64,000 nt of DNA from Raphanus sativus (taxonomy: Eukaryota; Streptophyta; Magnoliopsida; Brassicales; Brassicaceae). The stretch is from the NCBI RefSeq assembly GCF_000801105.2, contig NC_079519.1:33269288-33333287 (forward strand). Direction: 5' to 3'. A program made the translations under genes and the position numbers. Of the stretch, positions 21,518-34,329 are shown piece after piece (the stretch's first letter is position 1; the number at the start of each line of letters is the position of its first letter). Below the pieces are notes generated by a model that saw only the letters and a program-made list of their open reading frames with translations, did no database searches and was not told the origin of the DNA.

Positions 21518-22840
21518 GGCGTATCTAGATCGATATTTCCAACGTAGAGAATCTGGCGATCAACGGAATATCAGTAATCGTCGTCTGAAAGAGAGAGAGA
21601 GAGAGACCTAAAAAGGTGAGTCAGAGTTTAATGTTATTTACTTTTCTTTCCCCCTTTGTGGGCTTATTAATAAGTACTCTCTTTTTGTCAAAAGACGCGG
21701 TTAAGAAATAAACGAGTGGGACCCACGTTTTCGGACATTTTAAACTCGTTTTGTTTCATGTTTGAATGCCAACGTGGCAACGCCAATGCTTAGATGACAA
21801 ATCATCAATCTTTCTTCTCTTTTTTTTTGTTAAAATTTTGAATTTTCTTTTTTTCATTCTATACAGTCGGAGGAAAACTAATTTCAGGAGTTTCAGGTTC
21901 CGAATCTGATTAATCTTTTAAGATATTGATTATTAAGCCTTTTTGAGCAAAAACAATTATAAGAAAATGACAGACAAAAAGATGGAAAAAATTGCTTATT
22001 TCTTTAGCTTTGCATCCCTTGTGGTGTAAGTCAACGATAACGTGAACATGTATACGACTTTAATAAACAACATCACGTTATATTGTCAACTCAAAACTCC
22101 ACCTTTTTTGGATAAAAATATACATTAAAAAAAAATTCCACTTCTTGTTCTTCATGCAGATAATCTCGCATGTTGATATAAACAACTCAAAACATGTATC
22201 AGCTGATTCAAAAGTGCTTTAATGATGTCTCGCATATGGCCTTCAATTTATTTTACAAGTTAATTGGCGCAACTTGCTAAGAGAGATGGATTGTCTAGGA
22301 AAAGTTACAAGGGCTACTAATCAAAACCATGTTGATATGTACTTGAGGTGATCGTTTGCACTTCTTTATAAGATAATGAAAGCGGTCTGCCGACAAAGAT
22401 AATGTTATAAAATAATCAAAAAAATATTAATATGACGCTCTCCATGACAATAGAAACATCATATACACGTATATGCAGTTCTAGAAGTAAGGTTCAAAAC
22501 AGATTATATGTTAAGCATGTGATTATGGATTTCATTCATTGGTAAGTTTAAATCAGCTTTGGTGATGATATCTCGTTACACATGGGCCTAACTGTAAATG
22601 CCAAATTGTATACGGAACATAAAACTTAGTGAATAGCCCATATAACTAATAGCACGTACGCGAGGATAAGAAGAGATTTCAACATTGCTGATCCATAACT
22701 CTGCTGCTTCTCGGAAGTAAGTATTGGGGGGGACATGGCGACAACCTATCATCTCCTTCCTCAGGTTCTTCTTTTCCTCTGCCTCACAAACACACTTCAC
22801 ATTATGATTCTCTGAACATTGTATTGACATCTTCCTTTAT
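21518..22840. other. Spacer between Rab gene and RPL19 pseudogene
   Basis: The left 300 bp holds the Rab 5' UTR and promoter. A minus-strand frame at 22588-22830 has several cysteines and ends close to where the RPL19 homology begins. I do not recognise it, but it may be part of the rearrangement that removed the RPL19 N-terminus. Confidence 0.35.
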
Positions 22841-23748
22841 ATGGAGGCAGGCATCATTGCATATGATACCGAGAATACTAAGAATCTAGGGGTTTCCTCA
22901 TTTCTACCACGAGCCTTTTCGGTGAACTCTCGTATCTCAGTTTCTAGGGTTTTTCTAAATGATTCCAGGAAGAGAAGGGAGTTTATCGCTAAAGCCGAAG
23001 AGAGCACTGATGGTGAAACTGAAGCTGACGTGGAGGATGTTGCTGAAACAGTGGAAGCCAAGGACCAAGCTCGGAGATGTCATGGGTGTATGTTCAGTTT
23101 TTTTTCAATAGCTATTCTATTATACATTACGTTAGGATTTGATTTCGTGGTGGATATTGTAGTAAAGAGAGATGAAATGTTTTTTCTTTCTCACTTTTGT
23201 TTGGTGTAGATACTGAACCAGAGAGCGATTGAGGTTTCGGAGAAAGTCAGACCGGTTCCAGAAATTAGGACAGGGGACATTGTTGAGATCAAACTGGTAA
23301 CAGTTTAAAAAAAAAACAGTTCTGCGTTGTGCTTCGGTATAATCTGAAAGACATTGTTATTATGTATCAAAGCTGAAATATTTGATTTTGAGATGTATTT
23401 GAGGAGGAAGTTCCGGAGAACAGATGTAGGCTATCAATCTACAAAGGGATAGTGATGTCTAGACAGAACGCAGGCATCCACACTACTATTCGTATACGCA
23501 GAATCATTGCTGGCATCGGCGTTGAAATCGTCTTTCCTATGTAAGTGTATCGACATTTTAGTCTAAGATCAGTGTAGGGTGTTAGATGTTTTAGCATAAG
23601 GTTGGTTACCTGAGATGTGTATTTATTGATATGAAACAGATACTCGCCCAACATAAAGGAGATAAAAGTCGTGAGTCAGAGGAAAGTGAGGAGAGCAAGG
23701 CTTTACTACCTGAGGGACAAACTTCCTCGTCTCTCCACTTTTAAATGA
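22841..23748 (+). pseudogene. Plastid ribosomal protein L19 (bL19c), degenerate
   Basis: Four exons of nuclear-encoded plastid L19 are recognisable. They are KNLGVSSFLPRA through the transit and acidic region, [40 protein letters not shown], and [20 protein letters not shown] ending LSTFK (stop 23746-23748). The core L19 residues are conserved, but the gene looks broken in several places. The usual MATSSH-type start is missing. A deletion joins ASLHMIPR to KNLG out of frame, and the segment before KLGDVMG (about 23060-23090) is shifted by one base. The junction into exon 2 (AG then ATACTG, 23217-23218) also lacks the G needed to keep phase. Exon 3 and the last exon remain open. It is probably a recent pseudogene, other L19 copies supplying the plastid ribosome. 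Unusual splicing could rescue part of it. Confidence 0.72.
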
Positions 23749-24715
23749 ACACCCAACACAAACACAGTCTTGTCCTGTCTTCAACCTCCCAACTTGGTAG
23801 CTAATCTCTTCCGTTCCACTTACTCTCTTTCTCTTGTGATTGGTACCTGTCTGTCTGTTTGTCTTTTGGAATTCGTTTCTCATGTAATTTACAGTGATAA
23901 TTGAGAAAAGTAGAATCAAAATGCATTGTGAAGCTCCCTTCGGTTAATGTGTTTGTATCTTGAAAAAAGCAAATTAAAAAATGCATTTAATACTCTTTAG
24001 AAGATTCTATGTACAGTACTTATTGGAATCAAATGACTTTTCAGCGAGAAGCAGACAAAAAAGGAATATTCTGGGAAATCATTTGAGTATCTTACTTGTC
24101 GCTTTCATCTCTGTGTTCAGAGATAAAAATATTTAGTTATACTACAAAAACATTAATAACTAATGGAAAAATAAATTAGATAAAAAAATAGTTTCACCAA
24201 ATCAAAACCTGCCACGTCAGTATCCCTTATTACCTGCCTGTCGCTTTACAGACGTGTCACATTTCCCCTCTCTGCTTCCCCGAACTTACAAGAGGAAATC
24301 GCACGGAACTTTTGCTTCGACGTCACGTGGCCGTTTCCACGAAGCTCTTTGCCTTTTTTTTCTTTTTTTTTAAAAATCTCTCTAAGACTATTTACAAACT
24401 TCATTTGCATTCTCGTCACCACCAATCGAACAAAGAGGAGGGTAATGGTGGAGAGCGATTCCCGGGGGGAAAGATAAGAAGAGAAATAAGCACCTTCTTC
24501 GCTGATCCACCGTTACACCTTAGACTTTTTGTGTTCTCCTTTTCCCCCAGGTTTGAGTTTGATCCCTTTTTTCTTTTTCTTTTTTTGCTCTCTGTAAAAA
24601 AAGAAGAAAACAGAATCTGAAATTGTTTTGAACTTTAGGGGTTTCGATTTGAATGTGTGCATAGGTTTCGAGTTATAATAGATCTTCTTGCGTGTGGTAA
24701 AGCTAAAAAAGAGAA
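23749..24715. other. VAP27-type gene promoter and 5' UTR
   Basis: After the RPL19 remnant there is spacer. From about 24240 the composition fits a promoter and 5' leader, with CACGTGGC at about 24325-24332 (an ABRE/G-box core) and CT-rich runs at 24350-24590. An intron in the leader (about 24550-24665) is possible. Confidence 0.45.
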
Positions 24716-26043
24716 ATGAGCGGCGTTGGAGAGAATCAGCTTATCTCCATTCAACCTGATGAACTCAAATTCCTCTGTAAGCAATTCTCCTCTCTCTCTT
24801 TCTCGTTATACGATTGGTAGATCGTATTGCCATCTGGTAAGCTTTCCCTCAAGTGATATGTGAAATTAATTGATATTTGTTAATCAGTCGAACTGGAAAA
24901 GCAAAGCTACTGTGATCTTAAAGTTTCCAATAAAACCGACAACTATGTTGCTTTCAAGGTAATTAATAATTATTCATCATCAAAAAACTTCATATATATG
25001 CTTTCTTTGTCATCAAGTTATCATGAATATATATATATATATATATAACTTCTTCTTCACTTTTAATGATCAGGTGAAAACAACATCTCCAAAAAAGTAT
25101 TTTGTAAGGCCCAACACTGGTGTCATTCAGCCATGGGACTCCTGCATCATTAGAGGTTTACACTCACTCTTTTAAAAAAAGTTAAAAAAAAAAAACATGG
25201 ATATGAATTAACATCTTTTCAATTCTAGTTACGCTACAAGCACAAAGGGAGTATCCTCCAGATATGCAGTGCAAAGACAAGTTTCTCCTTCAAAGTACCA
25301 TTGTCCCTCCTCACACTGATGTTGATGACCTTCCTCAAGACACTGTGAGCCGCCACTGTTTCAAACTTACTTAATTCTCATAATCATTATTTTTTTGGGG
25401 ATTAGAAAATTTTAAATGACCATAAATTTACCATCCATGCTTGTGTGTATAGTTTACCAAGGACAGTAGCAAAACATTAACAGAGTGTAAGCTTAAGGTC
25501 TCGTATATCGCCACCTCTACACCCCAAAGATCCTCTGAATCTGGAGCAATCAGTGGCGATGCAAACGGCTCCGAATCCATTTCAGTGACTGTGAGTAACT
25601 ACTTCATCCACCTCATATATAATGTAGTCTGCATGTGGTATTGACTTCCTGCAAATGCTCTTTTAACTCACCACGTCATAGACTAAGAGAGATTGGTTCT
25701 TGCCTTTTTTATACTAACTGTTTCTACCATCAAAATGTATGATCAGACTATACAGCGGCTGAAGGAAGAGCGAGATGCAGCTGTTAAGCAAACACAACAG
25801 CTGCAACATGAATTGGTACGCCCTCCATTAACTTTTCATATCATTGATTAATCAACGGCCATTGCTTAGTTACTTACAAATGATATCGCCAAAACATAAT
25901 TTTAAATGACCTCGCAGGAGACACTGAAGAAACGAAAAAGGAACAGCGAAAATGGGTTATCCTTAAAGTTGGCAGCTATGGTTGGACTCATTGGACTCAT
26001 CATTGGTTTCATCCTAAAACTCGCCTTAGCTTCTCCCAAATAA
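24716..26043 (+). CDS. VAP27-type ER membrane protein (VAMP-associated protein)
   Basis: Seven exons give 220 residues. An MSP domain covers about residues 8-128: ISIQPDELKFLFELEKQS, then SNKTDNYVAFKVKTTSPKKY, FVRPNTGVIQPWDSC and REYPPDMQCKDKFLLQS. The TSPKKY/VRPNTG pair is the surface that binds FFAT peptides. A coiled coil follows (about 156-186, IQRLKEERDAAVKQTQQLQ) and a C-terminal tail anchor (about 197-216, LAAMVGLIGLIIGFILKLAL). The protein should sit in the ER and tether it to the plasma membrane and cytoskeleton. By position it matches At5g47180. A TA dinucleotide run in intron 2 (25027-25048) is a simple repeat. The start is the only ATG preceding the MSP domain. Confidence 0.93.
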
Positions 26044-26904
26044 CAGCTTCTCCGCATCATCTACCATTTCAACTTACGAGGGATAGCTGTTAACTCTCTA
26101 TGATCTTCTTGTTCTACTTTGTTTTTTGTCCATTAAAATTTGCTTCTTTGTCAATTATATTGGATGTACATCATTGACCCAATAGAACCTTTCATGATTA
26201 TGTTTACTTCTCCACTACATTTAGTGGAAATGACTTATTCTCTTTATACGCATTGTGAAGGAAATCTGTTTCATAAAAAACTCTTAGCTCCAAAATTAGA
26301 TTTTTGAATCCAAATTATAAGATAAATCTGAATTGGCTTAAATAAGATATAGAGTGTTCATGAACGCATCCAAGCACCCAAAGACCCACACAGAAAACCT
26401 GCAAAAAGAGGAAGAAACACAGTACTTAGAGCAACAATAGCCAATAGAAAGAAAAAAAGAAGTATAATCAAATCTGCAACAAGCAGAAACAAAGTACCAA
26501 ATCTGCAGCAATAGCCATGCATTACCAAGTAAACAGCACCTGAAATACAAAAGATGTTTCCATGCAGTTTTCTTTCATTAGCTTCTGGAATGTAGAGGTT
26601 GCGGATAAATCAAATCTGCAACAAGCAGAAACAAAGTATCAAACCAGATAAAAGAACAATTCACTTTGGATATATTCAGAAGGAGAAATGTTTAAAAAAG
26701 TGGTTGGTTAGACACATTAATAAAAAATTCGCCGCACAAATTAAGAGACAACTGAAAAAGAATTGCCAACCAAAAGCATCATCTACCCACCCACATTACG
26801 GTGAAATGGGTTATAGATACATGTACAAAGAAACTTGTTCCAAAGAGACATGTAAAAAGAAATTACAAGAAGATTTACACGTTTCTCCCCGACTTCTCAG
26901 TGGC
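26044..26904. other. Spacer, duplicated short phrase
   Basis: The VAP27 3' UTR is followed by unassigned DNA. The phrase AAATCTGCAACAAGCAGAAA occurs near 26468 and again near 26613, about 145 bp apart, suggesting a small duplication. No gene is recognised. Confidence 0.35.
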
Positions 26905-27430
26905 ATGGGGGTAATAATGACCGAATGATTCCATTGTGGGGGTAATGAAGCTTGGAAAAGGCTCCTAACTCTTTGGTGGTGAAACCGATTACTACCATGA
27001 ATTTTTTTCCTTCTTTATAGTTTTCTCTGATTACGACCTTGAGACTCTGTCGGTGAAGATACACGAATATGTGAAGCATTTAGGTTTCTTTTTGGTAGGT
27101 TCAGTAATCAGTTTGGTCGATTTTTACTAAATTTATCAATGATACAAATATATCACTTCTTCTGATTGCTTGATAATTGCAGAAAGGTGTCGACTCTTCT
27201 GTGTATGAAAAACACAAGAAAGTAGTCCGTGGTAAATTGTCTAATTATGGAACAACTTTATGAGAATAGGTCAGTTTTGCATTTTTTAGCTCTTGATTAA
27301 AAGTAGAATAATATGTTTTATTTATTGTGGAACAGAGCCGATGGTTTCAACAAGTCTGTTATGGATTGCCTGGTAAATATACATAAAGAAGATGTTATCC
27401 GCTTCTACAAGAAGTGGTTCGTTGAGTAAA
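26905..27430 (+). pseudogene. Exon-like fragments, possibly M16 (insulinase/nardilysin) peptidase C-terminus
   Basis: Three plus-strand pieces look like consecutive exons. They are SDYDLETLSVKIHEYVKHL (about 27026-27085), KGVDSSVYEKHKKVVRGKL (about 27184-27240) and ADGFNKSVMDCLVNIHKEDV ending IRFYKKWFVE and a stop at about 27430. AG and GT borders lie near the joins, but there is a TGA before the third piece. The spacing of hydrophobic residues and the KEDVIRFYK end resemble the last domain of M16 metallopeptidases. There is no catalytic domain here. I read it as a relic and am unsure of the family. Confidence 0.3.
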
Positions 27431-28722
27431 CCATCATGTAGCCTCGAAGAACCATTTTTACCCATTTTCTATCCGCATTTGGGGCTGCAATTTCTACAAC
27501 AAGTAGTTGGGTAGTATCGCTTGAGTTTGGGTTGGTTTATAAAAACCTCTTTAATGAACTTATGTTTGAGTTTGAGAAATTACAGCATCTACCAACAAAC
27601 TTATGCATAATTAACGAGATATCAATGTGCATTGCTAAGCTACTGTTTGACATTTTTTATGATTATGATGCCCATATGTTACCATAATAAACTCTAATTT
27701 AGTAATATTAAAGTAATACATATATGTTTATATTATACTTTGGTTTAGTAATCTTAAGCCGAATCTATTTTAGTGTATATATATCACATAAGATAGAATA
27801 ATAATTTATCTTTTACGATAAATTTTTATGACAATCAAAATCACTTATTGTGATAATTTCTGGAAAAAGTTAGCAGAAAATTCAAAATTATTTATACTAT
27901 TATTTGCAAAATAATTTGTTCGCTCTCACGTTTAAATTTAGATAGTTGAAAATCTTTATTATTTTTAATAAATAATTAGGTAGTATTTGTTAATATATAA
28001 TTACCCATAATTTTTTTAAGAAAATCATTAGTTTGGTATTCGCCATTATCTAAAAGATTCTATATTATATTATCTAAAATATTTTATATCATATGTTTTA
28101 AAATAAATATAATTTATGTATATATGTATATTTTAAGTTTATTTTACGTAACACAAGATATTTTATTAAAATAAAAGATATTGAATATAAAAGTTAATAT
28201 TTAGTTAATTATTAAATATTTCAAAACATGAGAATAATTTTATTCTAAGGTTTTTGAATTTATAATATATTTGTTTATAAATTTTTAAAAATGATTAAGC
28301 ACCAATTTTTCAAAAAATGATTAAGCAAACAAGTGCGGACAAAACAGCTAGTTATACATGAGCTCAAAATTAAACTTCCAAGGATGTCCAATGAAAAATT
28401 AAATTAAATTTACAAGAAAAAGGAGAAAACAAAACTTTCTTGTCTGTGGAGTATAATAAGAACAAGAAGATAGTGTATGTTTCAAGAAGACCACCGAAGA
28501 GAGCCATTTCGTAAAACATTCTTCCAATTTAAATATCTGCAGATTGCAATTTCTAATGCAGAAAAAAAAAATCTCATTTGGATACATTTTCTCAGAAAAA
28601 AACTTAAAGAGTAATTAAGTTTTCTCTTCAATCATTGGAGATAGTGAGAGAGAGATCTTAAAAAAAGTATTTTTTTCTTCTGAGAAACACACACCAAAGA
28701 GTTTGAGAAACTATCTCTTCTT
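27431..28722. other. AT-rich spacer
   Basis: Very AT-rich with many TATATAT runs (27690-28320). No gene, repeat boundary or RNA gene is recognised. The right end is the GATA27 3' UTR. Confidence 0.5.
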
Positions 28723-30777
28723 TCATATCATATGAAGAAGCTCTGCTTGAGGGAATGATCCATTAGACGGAACATCAAGAAGAACATCCTCCTCCTCACA
28801 AATATCATTATCTTCACAGCTAAACACCATAGGTCCACCGTAGCTCATATGGTTGTTATTAAAGGAAGAGACACTACTGTTTTCTACAATCTCTTCGGTT
28901 CCAATGTGTTTTGATCTAATCTTCATCATTTCTTTTGGGCTCTTCATCACAACCTTTGTCTCTGGAGAATGCAAAAAAACACAAAAATAATAATCAGAAA
29001 CACAGACAGATTTTCACTTCGGAAAGCTATGCATTTGATGATGGACTCTTGAATTGACCTGAGAAGTTCTGGTTTAAGCTTTCACAAGGTCTTTCAACTG
29101 TGACAAGTCTATTACTATTTGAGACCCTTGATGTTGTGATAGCAGAGTCTTCAGTTACTTTTCTCTGTTCCTGATGCAAAGATTTAACGTGAGCCAAAAT
29201 CCGAAAGTATTTGTTTGCAAGAAGAGAGTATATGCCAAAAAGAACCTTGAGCATGTAATAGCTTTCCAACAAAAGTGATTTGTTAGGATCTGATAAAGCA
29301 AGCTTTGCAAGTCTCTTAAACTCTTCAGGTTTGGAGGAAGAAGATGATGATTGTGATAGTGTCTCAAAAACACCATCTGCCACAAGTTGCTGAAACAAGG
29401 AGAAGTTGTCTTTGAATTGAGAGCACTCAAACATGCTTCTCAGGCTGGTCAAAATAAGAAAAAACAAAGTAAGTATTAAGAACTTCCAAGTAGCAGCTGA
29501 AAACAAATCTGTAAACACTGTAAGTTTGCATTGAGTTGTAAATAAACCTATCAGGAACATCAACAGAGTCAACTCCAGGAAGTAGTTTCATCAGTTTCTG
29601 CTGTTCTTCCTTTGTGAACTTCTCTATGAACTCATCAAAGTTGAAAACATCCTGCAGAAAGACATTTTTCCATTGTAAGACATTCACATATAGGATCTTT
29701 AAAGAACACAAAACTGTTGAGGAGTTGCTAATGAATATATATACCTTCAAATCTATGTTACAGAGTGGTAAACTAGGTCTTCCCAAGACTTGAGGTTTGT
29801 ACCTCTTGAGTAACTCCTGCTTTATATCTTTCCCACCAAAGCTCAGACATCTCTGGCCTCCTCTCTCAAATCCAACAGAAGGTACTGAAGAGGAGGACTT
29901 GCAGCTCTCAACCAAGAGTGAGCTAGCTTCAGACTCCTCATCTCTCATAAGTACACTCCCATGTCCTATCACCATCGGCGACTCGTTCTCGAAAAGCAAG
30001 TCTTCCTCTGAAGAACCACCAGAGAGACAAGAGGATTGCTGCTCTTGTAAGATACTAAAGAGATCCTTGGTGAGCTTCTCAACAGAAGAAGCCGCCTTAG
30101 GACGATGCCCCACAGCCACAACACATGTCCTCTTCTTACAAGGGAAAGTAGTTTCCCACGCGTTGGACTGATCACAGCTCTCCGAGTTGGAGACAACCGA
30201 TCCTGAACTCGACCTGTTGCTAGCTTCCTCGTTCTTGAAACCGCTGTTGAGTTCGAAGCTGGTTCTCTTGACTGTGAAGCTTTCTTGGTATGATGATGAT
30301 GACTTCCTCTTGGGGATCTTTTTGTTAACTGACGTTCCGTTGATCAACATCGTCTTTTGAACTCTGTGATCTTCGACCTCATCACCTTCGGCACGAGCAT
30401 GGAGTGGAGTGTAGTTTACAAGTGTTCCTTTCGTTCTCCATCTTGAACCACAGGCATTGCACAGCACTGGCTTCTCTGGTGGACCGTTTCTCCATAGAGG
30501 TGTGCCTGTTTTTTACAACATTATTTCAGATGATTAAAAACACTCAAACTTGCAAACAAACAATGATCTCTCAAGAAGAACAAACATCTTGTTAAGTCAA
30601 GAGAGATAAAGATTGAGTTGTGATTAGTTGAGCAATTTAGAGACTTCACTACACATTTGTTCTTTCAATAAACAGAGATGTGAGCAGCTCATCAAAGTTG
30701 GAGTCTTTTTTAATTCCCAAGAAAACAAAGAACTCACTTGTAACTCCACAGTGACAGCAAGGCCCTTGCTTCCCCAT
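28723..30777 (-). CDS. GATA27: GATA zinc-finger transcription factor with ASXH/DEUBAD domain (GATA27-like)
   Basis: The protein starts [10 protein letters not shown] at 30777. A type-IV GATA finger (C7-x2-C10-x18-C29-x2-C32) is split by an intron after GVTS. Exon 2 continues through [14 protein letters not shown] and a long Ser-rich middle. Later exons encode [20 protein letters not shown] with [14 protein letters not shown] (about 29540-29660) and [15 protein letters not shown] with [13 protein letters not shown] (about 29350-29450), the ASXH/DEUBAD-like region of the GATA26/27 pair. The last exon (28723 to about 28967) is acidic ([15 protein letters not shown]). The penultimate exon probably ends at NFS, with the donor before the apparent stop at 29027. 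The order and neighbours fit At5g47140. The protein should act in the nucleus; its targets are not predictable from sequence. Confidence 0.9.
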
Positions 30778-32309
30778 TGTTTTTTGTTTTCAGGTTCTTA
30801 ATATATACAAGAACAGAGAGACTCTGAGAGGTTTCTTAAAGATTAAAGCTTTTCTTTATTATTGAGCTCTATACAACAACAAACAAAAAAAAACCAGAAA
30901 AGTGTTTTCTTCAATAGAAGTCAATAAAACCCAGAAGGAGTGAAAAACCTTCTTCTGAGAAAACAAATAAAAGACAGCCCAGAAAATTGTAACAAAGGGA
31001 GGAGGATGAGGAGGAGAATTCTGGTTGGTTTTGGGTTGCTTGAGCTAATCAGTCTCTCTATAATACAATCCAATCCAATAGAGAGAGAGAGAGAGAGGGA
31101 GAGGAATCTAACAAATGGCTGTGAGAAAAAAAAAAGAGAAAGAGAGAGAGAATGTGGTGAGGCTAATGTTAAAAATGGCTCTTTTATGTATAGTGAAGGT
31201 AATGTTTTCAGCTTCCTCCTCTCTTTATTTAGTTTTTTTTTTATATTCATTAAGTTTTTCTTTTGATTAAAACTTTAATGTATACTTTACTTAAGAGAGA
31301 TTTATAATTTACTTAGTTAATTAGAGAAGAACATTTTCATTTGATTTGACAGTGTGTAAAAATGGTTAAGATGGGAACCATTTGATCTAAATATATAGTA
31401 GACATGGTTACAAATTAAATTTACATACACCATTTGTCTAAATTTTAGCTTATGTGGTTAATTGTGCAAACGCACCAAACGCAATGAAAATGATGTATTA
31501 TTCAATCTTTTTAAGAAATGGAAAGGAAAAAAAACAAGTTAGCTCATCACAATACTTTATTAGAAAATATTTAATATGTTAAAGTATTAAAATAAATTTA
31601 TAAATGACATTGGAAAATTAACTAATTTTAGTTATTGGTTCCAATGTGTTTCTTTGCGTCTAAAACGCACCAAACGTAGTGAACGGAATATATTTTGAAT
31701 AATGTTAAAATTAAATAATTGATCTAATCTCAATAATGTATAGAGAAACCTCTAATGGTAAGAAAGTGACTGTGTGAGGCTGGAGGAATATCATTGCTTG
31801 TGCCTCATGGTTCCTTCTTGTTGACTATAGACTTTTTCTTCCTATTCTTTTTTTTTCTTTTGATATTCCAACCAGATAATTAATATTTAATAATGACATA
31901 AGAAAATAAATGTAGGTATTAAAATATTGATAAGATAGTGCGATTGTACAATCTATATTAATTAAAAATACAATTTTTTTAACTTTACTTTTCTTTAGTT
32001 AAATCGTACAACCATGTATCCTGGTAAATATTTATATTACAGTTTAATATTTACAACATTGAAATCTTCTTCTACTGGTCACTGGTCAGTCTTAATTCTC
32101 CGATTTGCATTTGGTAGATATATTTAAGTTACTATTTTGTCAAACTTCAAGTTTTTCTTAATAAAATGTAACTTCATGTGTTAAACCAAGAAAGAATGAT
32201 TTTTAAAGGCCAGGAAGGAAAGATGAAATCTACAATATTAATTATTTTCACTTTAAATTTAAAAGTGTAGAGATTGACGTAAATAATTGAATGTCCTTTT
32301 GATATATAA

Positions 32310-32358
32310 AAGATAAGACTAGTTTTTACCGGAAAAAAGAAGAAGATAAGACTAGTTT
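32310..32358 (+). repeat. Micro-insertion TTACCGG-A(n) in a 16-bp duplication
   Basis: AAGATAAGACTAGTTT occurs perfectly at 32310-32325 and 32343-32358. The 17-bp insert reads TTACCGGAAAAAAGAAG. The tag before the A-run differs from the TTTTAGC family, suggesting another retroposon source. Confidence 0.75.
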
Positions 32359-33963
32359 ATAAGATTAGGTTTTAGCTTATTTCAAAGTATGTGATGGCAT
32401 GACGTTCGTCAATGTATATTTACATTTATTAACAAATTTCGAATATCAAACAAAATAAAATAAAATGGTTTGTAAAGTCGCCGGCCGTAGTGACGACGAT
32501 CATGGACACAACTCTTCTCATCACCGTTTGATTTGGTTAAAGTATTTGCGGTCGTGGGTCCCACTTCTTTTGTTTCGTGAATGTGATTAGTGAACTAATC
32601 TATAGGTACATAACTCTATGTCGACGCGTATTATACGATTCCCATTAAGTTAACCATATAGATATAACTTTAAAAAAAAACAATATGTAATCAATCATCC
32701 AATGATCAAATATACATATAACTTTCAGGTTCGGTGAAACTATAACATGCTAGGATGAGATGTATCAAACATTAGGTTTTTCATTTCAAGGAAAGAGTAA
32801 ATTGTGGAAAATAGTGATTTATTGTTGCGTAACTCCAAAACAGTGTGGAGTCTCAATCAAATGTAATAGTACTTTTATGTAAGGAAAAAAACAATATAAT
32901 TATATAGGTACAACGTCAAATGATTTTGTAACGCAATACAAAAGTTTGTCGTGCTGAAGCATACAGAGTAGAAAGAACGAGACGGTAAAAAGACTCGTGA
33001 CCCTATCCTTGAACTGCGAGCTAGTCTCTAATTATTTTACAAGATCTTGATGGAATAATGGAGTGCTCATAGAGCCGGACGGTGGAGATGAGGCGATGGA
33101 ACTAATGGAGGAGATAAGGTTTAAAAGAAAGTTAGAAAAGGTAATGCACGAGTAGTGCTTAAATAAAAACAAAGAATACCAAATAATGATATGCTTGCAA
33201 TTCACATTCATGCTAATAAAAACACAACCACTACAGCGCAAAATGACAACGATTACCTAGAAAAAGTCGGACATTAATAATAAGTCCGATCTCGTTAATT
33301 TCTATCTAGATAATGTTTTCGAGAATTAAAATTGGTTCCTGTTTTGGTATTTCATTTACTTCAACTCTCAAACCAGAGTGACTCATAAATCACTTATCAA
33401 TTACTACAATCAATCGATTTAATTTTAGTTTTACCGTTTCTGAAACCCCTACTTACATGCTTGTTCGTATGGAGGACAGGCGTCTAACGCTTTTGGAAGC
33501 TCAACTAAACCGTATTTTATGGGTTGGATCGAAACAACATCTCAGTGTCGGTTGGGTTCGGGTCAATATTCGGTCACACCTAAACGGGCGCTTTGGCTAC
33601 TTGTCTGATTTGAGATTCTTACGTACGTTACTCAACCTCGGTTGATGCAATCCGTAACTTTCTTGCTTAGTCACAACTCACAAGGTAAACGGCACCCACT
33701 CTTTTCCGTCTAATGGCCCGCCGGATTCGGTACAAACATTACCAACAAAATTTTGAAGATAATATAAATTGTAACAGATATTAACTTAATATTTTACAAA
33801 ATATTTTACGACCCTTAAAATCTCAGGCTAGTAGCTTATCTTTCCACTGAAACCAAACGTTCCTACCAATTGCCGAATCACACAAAAAGGAGACAGCGAG
33901 AGCGAGGATTCGGAGCATGTCACACACTCAAACTCAGAGGCCCAGATGTATATGTTTTGGCTT

Positions 33964-34027
33964 ACCAGATAGACGTAAAGTTTTTTTTTTTTTCTTTTTT
34001 TTGTTCAAACCAGATAGACGTAAAGTT
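33964..34027 (-). repeat. Micro-insertion (minus strand TTGAAC-A(n)) in a 19-bp duplication
   Basis: ACCAGATAGACGTAAAGTT occurs perfectly at 33964-33982 and 34009-34027. The 26-bp insert is two T-runs broken by a C, then GTTCAA. On the minus strand that is TTGAAC followed by poly-A. This is the longest and clearest duplication of the group. Confidence 0.85.
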
Positions 34028-34329
34028 AAAACTAAAATTTGCTAACAAAACTTCAAACTATTTCTCAAGAAGAATGGTTCTAATACTTCATTATTACCCT
34101 GCTAATCCTCGTCTTCAAGTGATTTAAACAGTAGAAGAAAAATCATGAACATTACGAAAGTGAACGAGAGTAAGGATAAAAGCGAAAACTAGTTGATCCA
34201 TTTACAATCTTGTGCAATAAGAGGAATACGCAAACCAAAGTACGTCCTAATCATAAAAACACCAAATCATAAAAACACCAAAACACCCCCAACACTCTTA
34301 TTAGACTTCCTTGTCACTTTTTAAGTCTC

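Larger units (their letters stand above)
30778..34329. other. GATA27 upstream region and long AT-rich spacer
   Basis: Immediately upstream of GATA27 is a purine/pyrimidine-biased leader with (GA)n at about 31080-31095 and 31139-31150. From 31200 to 34300 I find no gene. Two micro-insertions (32310-32358 and 33964-34027) are listed separately. A CG-containing island near 33460-33650 has an open frame of 62 codons with no recognisable domain. Confidence 0.4.

Noticed and set aside
30921..31266. Open frames on both strands rich in Arg-Glu or Ser-Leu repeats
   Set aside because: They arise from the (GA)n/(CT)n tract in the GATA27 upstream region and have no domain.
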